From assembly GCA_900544825.1 (NCBI GenBank), contig UQWP01000069.1, positions 1 through 19,374 on the forward strand: 19,374 nucleotides of DNA. Direction: 5' to 3'. Positions 13,988 through 19,374 of this stretch are shown in pieces. A model generated the notes under the pieces. That model was not told the DNA's origin. It did no database searches and worked only from the letters and a program-made list of their open reading frames with translations. The stretch comes from an uncultured Prevotella sp. Its GTDB lineage: Bacteria > Bacteroidota > Bacteroidia > Bacteroidales > Bacteroidaceae. Made by a program: the position numbers and the translations under genes. How positions within the stretch are numbered: position 1 is the first letter of the stretch; each line of letters begins with the position of its first letter.

Positions 13988-14830
13988 ATGAAAGAAACAG
14001 TTCATTTCACCAAGATGCATGGGGCGGGCAATGACTACATTTATGTAGATACCCAGCTGTACAACATCCCAGACCCCGAAAAGGCAGCCATAGCTTGGAG
14101 TGCTTATCATACAGGCATCGGAAGCGACGGACTGGTTCTCATCGGAAAGCCACAGGATGGCAAAAGAGCCGACTATTCGATGCGCATCTTCAATGCCGAT
14201 GGTTCAGAAGCGATGATGTGCGGCAATGCAAGCCGATGCATCGGAAAGTATCTTTATGAAAAAGGATTGACCCGAAAAGAAACCATCCGACTGGAAACGC
14301 TATCGGGCATCAAGATATTGAGATTGCATCTTCAGGATAATAAGAAGGTTGTAGATTCGGTGACAGTGGATATGCTGAAGCCGAGACTGGAAAATCCACA
14401 GCAATTCAGAGGTCCTTCGGTACTCGAAGCCGATGGCAGAATCTTCGAAGGCACCTACGTCTGTATGGGTAATCCGCATTTCGTAACCTTTGTGGATGAT
14501 ATTGACACCATCGACATCGCCCACTATGGCAAGATTCTAGAAAGAGACGAAGCCTTTCCTCAACGATGCAACATCGAGTTCGCACAAATTACAGACACTG
14601 ACATTATAAGGACACGAGTTTGGGAAAGGGGAAGCGGTATCACGATGGCTTGTGGTACAGGAGCTTGTGCCACAGCTGTAGCCGCAGCCTTGACCAAGCG
14701 TGCCAGTAGAAAGAGCAGTATCGTAATGGATGGCGGAACGCTGGAAATAGAATACAGCGAGGCAGACGACCATGTATATATGACAGGACCTGCTGCCTTC
14801 GTCTTCGAAGGAGAAATAGAGGCACTTTGA
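13988..14830 (+). CDS. dapF: Diaminopimelate epimerase
   Basis: A 280-residue DapF. It converts LL- to meso-diaminopimelate, the last shared step before lysine and the cross-linking residue of peptidoglycan. The two catalytic cysteines are present: Cys78 in MMCGNASR and Cys222 in GSGITMACGTGACA. The N-terminal KMHGAGNDYIYVD is typical. The frame is open from 13943, but the start at 13988 is preferred: an AAAGG sequence lies just before it, and the family begins a few residues before the KMHGAGNDY motif. It is followed after 180 bases by dapL, which makes its substrate. The stop codon lies next to a GTTCAA-type repeat. Confidence 0.96.
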   Translation: MKETVHFTKMHGAGNDYIYVDTQLYNIPDPEKAAIAWSAYHTGIGSDGLVLIGKPQDGKRADYSMRIFNADGSEAMMCGNASRCIGKYLYEKGLTRKETIRLETLSGIKILRLHLQDNKKVVDSVTVDMLKPRLENPQQFRGPSVLEADGRIFEGTYVCMGNPHFVTFVDDIDTIDIAHYGKILERDEAFPQRCNIEFAQITDTDIIRTRVWERGSGITMACGTGACATAVAAALTKRASRKSSIVMDGGTLEIEYSEADDHVYMTGPAAFVFEGEIEAL

Positions 14831-14837
14831 ACTTGAA

Positions 14838-14926
14838 ACATTGAACTTGGAACTGTATGATATGTCTTTTTAAAAGAAGTGACAGCTAAAAAGTTCTATC
14901 TCAATAGTAATCATAAAGTTCAATGT
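14838..14926. repeat. Inverted GTTCAA-type repeat pair after dapF
   Basis: ACATTGAACTT (14838-14848) is the exact reverse complement of AAGTTCAATGT (14916-14926). The right arm is part of dispersed repeat copy 2. The left arm lies 7 bases after the dapF stop codon and is preceded by another GAACTT unit. The two could pair around a 67-base loop in the dapF-dapL mRNA. No T-run follows, so it is not a classical terminator. Confidence 0.65.
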
Positions 14927-14948
14927 TCAAATCTCAAAGTTCAATGTA
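14902..14948. repeat. Dispersed 47-bp intergenic repeat, copy 2
   Basis: It matches 13128-13174 at 44 of 47 positions. Here it lies between dapF and dapL, 62 bases upstream of the dapL start. It overlaps the right arm of the inverted pair 14838-14926. Confidence 0.9.
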
Positions 14949-15010
14949 AACAAGAGCAAACTTAAATAACAAAGGTTGATAAAAAGACCGCAATAAAGGA
15001 GAATAAAAAT

Positions 15011-16243
15011 ATGGCATTAGTTAATGAACATTTCCTGAAGTTGGCTAGCAATTACTTGTTTGCCGACATCGCAAAGAAGGTAAACGCTTACAAGATTGCA
15101 CACCCGAAACAACGAGTTATCAGTCTGGGCATCGGTGATGTAACCCAGCCCCTCTGCCCTGCCGTCATCGAGGCGATGCACAAGGCAGTGGACGAGATGG
15201 CAGTACAGGCTTCTTTCCGAGGCTACGGTCCGGAGCGAGGCTACGACTTCCTCCGTGAGGCTATCATCAAGAACGATTTCCTGCCTCGCGGCATTCATCT
15301 CGATGCCAACGAGGTATTCGTAAACGACGGAGCCAAGAGCGACACAGGAAATATCCAGGAGATTTTGAGATGGGATAACAACATCGGTGTCACCGATCCG
15401 ATTTATCCAGTATATATCGACTCTAACGTGATGATTGGTAGAGCAGGAGTCTTTGAGAACGGCAAGTGGAGCAATGTAACCTACATGCCTTGCGATGAGA
15501 GCGACGACTTCATCCCTCAGATTCCAGACCACCGCGTGGATATGATTTATCTCTGTTATCCAAACAACCCAACAGGTACGGTCATCTCGAAGGAAGAACT
15601 CAGAAAATGGGTGAACTACGCTATCAAGAACGAGAGCATCATCCTTTACGATGCAGCCTACGAGGCATACATCACCGACCCGGAGATTCCGCATTCCATC
15701 TACGAGATTCGTGGAGCCAGAAAGGTGGCCATCGAATTCCACAGTTATTCCAAGACTGCCGGTTTTACCGGTGTACGCTGTGGATACACCATCGTTCCAA
15801 AGGAATTGAAGGCCAAGACATTGACCGGTGAGGAAGTGGCACTGAACCCTATCTGGGACCGCCGCCAGTGCACCAAGTTCAATGGAACCAGCTATATCAG
15901 CCAGCGTGCTGCCGAAGCCATCTACACCCCTGAGGGTAAGGAGCAGGTGAAGGCTACCATCAATTACTATATGGAGAACGCCCACTTTATGAGAGCGGAA
16001 CTTCAGAAACTCGGACTGAGAGTATATGGTGGCGAGAATGCTCCATATCTCTGGGTGAAGACTCCTAACGATACACCAAGCTGGAAGTTCTTCGAGGAGA
16101 TGCTCTATGGCGCAAGCGTAGTCTGCACCCCAGGTGTCGGCTTCGGTCCATCAGGCGAAGGCTACATCCGTCTTACCGCCTTCGGTGAGCATGAGGACTG
16201 CAAGGAGGCAATGGAGAGAATCGCCAAATGGCTGGGAAAATAA
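15011..16243 (+). CDS. dapL: LL-diaminopimelate aminotransferase
   Basis: A 410-residue class I/II aminotransferase of the DapL family. It makes LL-diaminopimelate directly from tetrahydrodipicolinate and glutamate, bypassing the succinylase or acetylase steps. The PLP-binding lysine is Lys248 in HSYSKTAGFTGVRCGYT, and the family segments ISLGIGDVTQPL and YPNNPTG are present. The start is supported by an AAAGGAG sequence ending 9 bases before the ATG. dapF lies upstream and glnA downstream on the same strand. The glutamate it uses depends on the ammonium assimilated by the neighbouring genes, so the grouping makes metabolic sense. The distinction from other aminotransferases rests on the N-terminal motif and the dapF neighbour. 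Confidence 0.95.
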   Translation: MALVNEHFLKLASNYLFADIAKKVNAYKIAHPKQRVISLGIGDVTQPLCPAVIEAMHKAVDEMAVQASFRGYGPERGYDFLREAIIKNDFLPRGIHLDANEVFVNDGAKSDTGNIQEILRWDNNIGVTDPIYPVYIDSNVMIGRAGVFENGKWSNVTYMPCDESDDFIPQIPDHRVDMIYLCYPNNPTGTVISKEELRKWVNYAIKNESIILYDAAYEAYITDPEIPHSIYEIRGARKVAIEFHSYSKTAGFTGVRCGYTIVPKELKAKTLTGEEVALNPIWDRRQCTKFNGTSYISQRAAEAIYTPEGKEQVKATINYYMENAHFMRAELQKLGLRVYGGENAPYLWVKTPNDTPSWKFFEEMLYGASVVCTPGVGFGPSGEGYIRLTAFGEHEDCKEAMERIAKWLGK

Positions 16244-16305
16244 ATCTTCCACAGATAATACGAATAAAAAATATAGGAAATCAGAAATTTTAAATTATAT
16301 AAGGT

Positions 16306-18495
16306 ATGAGCAACTTAAGATTTGAAGCTGTTTCAGAGGCTTCCAAGAGAAAGCCTGTTGAGGTAACCGCTCCTAGCGAGCGACCAAGTGAATTCTTCGG
16401 AAAGAAGGTATTCAACCGACAGAAGATGTACAAGTATCTCCCTGCCGACGTCTATGAGAAACTGGTAGATGTCATCGACAACGGAGCACGTCTCGACCGT
16501 AATATCGCCAACGCCGTAGCCAAGGGCATCAAGCAGTGGGCTGACGAGAATGGCGTAACCCACTACACCCACTGGTTCCAGCCATTGACAGAAGGTACTG
16601 CCGAGAAGCACGATGCCTTCATCGAGCACGATGGCAAGGGTGGTATGATCGAGGAATTTTCAGGTAAGTTGCTCGTTCAGCAGGAGCCTGATGCTTCTTC
16701 TTTCCCATCTGGCGGTATCCGCTCTACCTTCGAGGCCCGCGGTTATTCTGCATGGGACCCAACATCTCCTGTATTCATCATCGACGATACACTCTGTATC
16801 CCTACAGTCTTCATCTCTTATACTGGTGAGGCTCTCGACTATAAGGCTCCATTGCTCCGTGCATTGCATGCTGTAAACGTAGCTGCTACAGATGTTTGCC
16901 ACTATTTCAACCCTGATGTCAAGAAGGTTGTTTCCAACCTCGGTTGGGAGCAGGAGTACTTCCTGGTAGATGAGAGCTTGTATGCTGCACGTCCTGACCT
17001 GATGTTGACAGGCCGCACCCTGATGGGTCACGATTCTGCCAAGAACCAGCAGATGGACGACCATTACTTCGGTGCCATCCCAGAGCGTGTTCAGGCATTC
17101 ATGAAGGATTTGGAAATCCAGGCTCTCGAGCTCGGTATTCCTTGTAAGACCCGTCATAACGAGGTAGCACCAAACCAGTTTGAGTTGGCACCTATCTTCG
17201 AGGAGACCAACCTTGCCGTTGACCACAACATGCTCCTGATGAGCTTGATGAAGAAGGTGGCTCGCCATCATGGTTTCCGCGTACTTCTTCATGAGAAGCC
17301 ATTCGCTGGCATCAACGGTTCCGGTAAGCACAACAACTGGAGTCTCGCTACAGATACAGGCATTCTGCTCCATGGTCCAGGCAAGACACCAGAGGACAAT
17401 CTCCGCTTCGTAGTCTTCATCACAGAGACCTTGATGGGTGTATATAAGCACAACGGTTTGCTCAAGGCTTCTATCATGAGCGCTACCAATGCGCATCGTC
17501 TTGGCGCCAACGAGGCACCTCCAGCAATCATCTCTTCATTCCTCGGCAAGCAGTTGACCGACCTTCTCGAACACATTGAAAAAGCCGACAAGAAGGATCT
17601 CTTCACCGTGGCCGGCAAGCAGGGTATGAAGTTGGATATCCCTGAGATTCCAGAGTTGATGATTGATAACACCGACCGTAACCGTACATCTCCATTCGCC
17701 TTCACCGGCAACCGTTTCGAATTCCGTGCCGTAGGTTCTGAGGCTAACTGTGCATCAGCAATGATCGTATTGAACACAGCTGTAGCCGAGGCTTTGACCG
17801 ACTTCAAGAAGCGTGTGGATGAGTTGATTGCCAAGGGTGAGGATCAGACTTCTGCCATCATCGATATCGTTCGTCAGGATTTGAAGACCTGCAAGCCTAT
17901 CCGTTTCGACGGTAATGGTTACTCAGATGAGTGGGTAGAGGAAGCTGCTAAGCGTGGTCTGGACTGCGAGAAGAGCTGTCCAAAGATTTTCGAGCGTTAT
18001 CTCGACCCTACATCTATCAAGATGTTCGAGGATATGGGCGTCATGAAGAAGAACGAGTTGGAAGCTCGTAACGAGGTGAAATGGGAGACCTACACCAAGA
18101 AGATTCAGATTGAGGCTCGTGTGATGGGCGACCTGAGCATGAACCACATCATTCCTGTGGCAACTCACTATCAGAGTCAGTTGGCAAAGAATGTGGAGAA
18201 CATGATTGACATCTTCGGTGACGAGGAAGGCAAGAAGTTGACAGCCCGCAACATCAACATCATCAAGAAGATTGCAGAGCGCACTCAGATCATCGAGACC
18301 GGTGTTGAGGAGTTGGTAAATGCCCGCAAGGTAGCCAACAAGATTGAGAGTGAGCACGACAAGGCTATTGCTTATCATGACACAGTAGCTCCAAAGATGG
18401 AGGAGATCCGTTATCAGATCGACAAGTTGGAGTTGGCTGTAGCCGATGAGCTTTGGACATTGCCTAAGTATCGTGAGCTTCTCTTCATCAGATAA
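16306..18495 (+). CDS. glnA: Glutamine synthetase type III
   Basis: A 729-residue type III glutamine synthetase (GlnN), far longer than the 440-470 residues of type I. It makes glutamine from glutamate, ammonium and ATP and is the main ammonium-assimilating enzyme of Bacteroidales. Visible landmarks are EQEYF at 215-219, RHNEVAPNQFELAP at 283-296 and HEKPFAGINGSGKHNNWS at 329-346, which contain the metal- and ATP-binding residues. The start at 16306 has ATAAGG just before it. It lies 62 bases after dapL; no clear promoter was seen in that gap, so read-through from dapL or dapF is likely. Use of preferred codons (CTC, CGT, GAG) suggests high expression. A terminator follows at 18636. Confidence 0.97.
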   Translation: MSNLRFEAVSEASKRKPVEVTAPSERPSEFFGKKVFNRQKMYKYLPADVYEKLVDVIDNGARLDRNIANAVAKGIKQWADENGVTHYTHWFQPLTEGTAEKHDAFIEHDGKGGMIEEFSGKLLVQQEPDASSFPSGGIRSTFEARGYSAWDPTSPVFIIDDTLCIPTVFISYTGEALDYKAPLLRALHAVNVAATDVCHYFNPDVKKVVSNLGWEQEYFLVDESLYAARPDLMLTGRTLMGHDSAKNQQMDDHYFGAIPERVQAFMKDLEIQALELGIPCKTRHNEVAPNQFELAPIFEETNLAVDHNMLLMSLMKKVARHHGFRVLLHEKPFAGINGSGKHNNWSLATDTGILLHGPGKTPEDNLRFVVFITETLMGVYKHNGLLKASIMSATNAHRLGANEAPPAIISSFLGKQLTDLLEHIEKADKKDLFTVAGKQGMKLDIPEIPELMIDNTDRNRTSPFAFTGNRFEFRAVGSEANCASAMIVLNTAVAEALTDFKKRVDELIAKGEDQTSAIIDIVRQDLKTCKPIRFDGNGYSDEWVEEAAKRGLDCEKSCPKIFERYLDPTSIKMFEDMGVMKKNELEARNEVKWETYTKKIQIEARVMGDLSMNHIIPVATHYQSQLAKNVENMIDIFGDEEGKKLTARNINIIKKIAERTQIIETGVEELVNARKVANKIESEHDKAIAYHDTVAPKMEEIRYQIDKLELAVADELWTLPKYRELLFIR

Positions 18496-18556
18496 CAAGC
18501 AATTTTCTGGTTTAATTATAAGGTCAAGTTTTCAATTAAGAAAAAGAAAACGCAAA

Positions 18557-18572
18557 AGCTCTAAAAAGAGCT
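18557..18572. other. Small hairpin and duplicated glnA tail after glnA
   Basis: AGCTCT-AAAA-AGAGCT is a perfect 6-bp hairpin 61 bases after the glnA stop. It has no following T-run. Right after it, CTCTTCATCAGATA (18574-18587) repeats exactly the last 14 bases of glnA coding sequence and stop region (18481-18494), 93 bases apart. This looks like a small tail duplication in the glnA 3' region. Confidence 0.6.
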
Positions 18573-18635
18573 ACTCTTCATCAGATATAACAAAGAACGA
18601 TCAATCTATTTCTTTTATTGGTTGTTTAAGTTTGC

Positions 18636-18671
18636 GCGGAGTGTGGTTGTGAAATCACGCTCCGCTTTTTT
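18636..18671 (+). terminator. Strong rho-independent terminator after glnA
   Basis: GCGGAGTGTG (18636-18645) pairs with CACGCTCCGC (18656-18665), 10 bp with one G-U pair and a 10-base loop, followed by TTTTTT. It is 140 bases after the glnA stop. The stretch between holds only a small hairpin and the repeated tail. Confidence 0.93.
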
Positions 18672-18753
18672 GTTTCCTGATTTACATACCCTTTCGGGCG
18701 AACCAGGCTGCCAAGAATAAGATGACGGGTAGAATAAATATTTGCATTTATGC

Positions 18754-18784
18754 TTGGCTAATTCAGATTTTCTTCGTACCTTAG
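18754..18784 (+). promoter_or_regulatory. Promoter of the AAA-ATPase-like gene
   Basis: TTG (18754-18756), 20 bases, then TACCTTAG (18777-18784) fits the Bacteroidetes consensus with one mismatch in the -7 box. Transcription should begin near 18791, 22 bases before the start codon. Confidence 0.6.
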
Positions 18785-18812
18785 CAGCGCAAAACGTAAA
18801 GTGCGTAAGAAT

Positions 18813-19374
18813 ATGGCAAAAATAGTAAATAAATATCCTGTAGGAATTCAGACCTTTGAAGATATCCGCGAGAAAGGTTATCTCTATATAGATAAGACCA
18901 AATACATCGTGGATTTTAGAGAAAAAGGGATGAAATATGTTTTTCTGAGTCGCCCAAGACGATTCGGCAAATCGCTTTTTGCCTCTACCCTCCAAGCCTA
19001 TTTCGAGGGAAGAAAGGAACTTTTCGAAGGATTAGCCATTGCTGATTATGAAAAGGATTGGGTGAAGCATCCTGTATTTCATTTCGACTTGAGCGGTGCC
19101 AAGCACATGAGCATAGAGCAACTGGAAAGATACCTGGCTGATATGCTTGAAGAGCAGGAGACCATCTGGGGCTACAAGACTCATCAGGTGGATGCAAACC
19201 TTCGTCTAAAAGACCTAGTGAAGAAAGCTTACGAGAAGACGGGCGAAAAGGCTGTAGTCATCATCGATGAATACGATGCCCCTTTGCTGGACGTAGTGCA
19301 TGAAAAAGAGAACCTGCAACCGCTCCGCCGCATCATGCAGAACTTCTATAGTCCTCTGAAGATGCTCGATCCAT
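18813..19374 (+). CDS. AAA-ATPase-like / PD-(D/E)XK nuclease family protein (5' part)
   Basis: 187 codons are open to the window edge; the 3' end is cut off. The protein begins MAKIVNKYPVGIQTFEDI, then YLYIDKT, and has a P-loop SRPRRFGKS at 46-54 and a Walker B VVIIDEYDAP at 148-157. These are hallmarks of the AAA-ATPase-like (PF09820) family, whose full members of about 500-580 residues end in a PD-(D/E)XK nuclease-like domain. The family is strongly expanded in Prevotella and Bacteroides and has no proven function. The gene has its own promoter and lies after the glnA terminator, so it is unrelated to the nitrogen genes. The nuclease part lies outside the window and cannot be checked. Confidence 0.9.
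   Translation, partial: MAKIVNKYPVGIQTFEDIREKGYLYIDKTKYIVDFREKGMKYVFLSRPRRFGKSLFASTLQAYFEGRKELFEGLAIADYEKDWVKHPVFHFDLSGAKHMSIEQLERYLADMLEEQETIWGYKTHQVDANLRLKDLVKKAYEKTGEKAVVIIDEYDAPLLDVVHEKENLQPLRRIMQNFYSPLKMLDP

Noticed and set aside
15017..15985. 322-codon reading frame opposite dapL
   Set aside because: It is the antisense shadow of a well-supported gene; its sequence shows no family features.
16660..17496. 278-codon and other long frames opposite glnA (also 17289-17834 and 17923-18498)
   Set aside because: Antisense shadows produced by the codon bias of a highly expressed gene.

Overview
The window looks like a chromosomal segment of a Bacteroidales bacterium, most likely a Prevotella/Segatella-type gut organism. 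The reasons are a type III glutamine synthetase beside glnK-amt, the DapL route to diaminopimelate, several promoters of the Bacteroidetes form (TTG or TTTG, 19-20 bases, then TAnnTTTG), A-rich translation starts, and DUF4143 and 'AAA-ATPase-like' genes of the kind common in this group. The species call is inference from gene content; no sequence search was run.

Left part (1-10100, minus strand): a complete type I-C CRISPR-Cas locus. Reading in the direction of transcription: an XRE/ImmA-IrrE regulator (10067), cas3, a Bro-N/antirepressor-like gene, cas5c, cas8c (with an internal start for the small subunit Cas11c), cas7, cas4, cas1, cas2, a 176-base leader, and an array of eight identical 32-base repeats with seven spacers. 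Gene gaps run from small overlaps to 27 bases, so the nine genes are probably one operon. The leader carries a consensus-like Bacteroidetes promoter whose predicted transcript opens with a 9-bp hairpin directly before the first repeat. At the window edge the end of the array is mirrored (bases 1-34 are the exact reverse complement of 53-86), which is either an assembly foldback or a real inversion.

Middle (10116-11761): a terminator, a DUF4143-type ATPase gene on the minus strand with four 23-base tandem repeats upstream of its promoter, and the terminator of amt. This region and the cas region look more AT-rich than what follows.

Right part (11797-18671): a nitrogen and lysine/peptidoglycan block. 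glnK-amt (minus strand) is divergent from dapF-dapL-glnA (plus strand). GlnK and Amt handle ammonium uptake and its control, GlnA assimilates ammonium, and DapL and DapF make LL- and then meso-diaminopimelate. Several inverted and dispersed repeats sit in the intergenic regions. A strong terminator closes the glnA side. The window ends inside a plus-strand AAA-ATPase-like/PD-(D/E)XK gene.

The most unusual element is the pairing of a phage-style XRE-ImmA regulator and a phage-style Bro-N antirepressor-like protein inside one cas operon. Also notable are the internal Cas11c start, a Cas5c that seems to lack a catalytic His, and the hairpin-capped array transcript.
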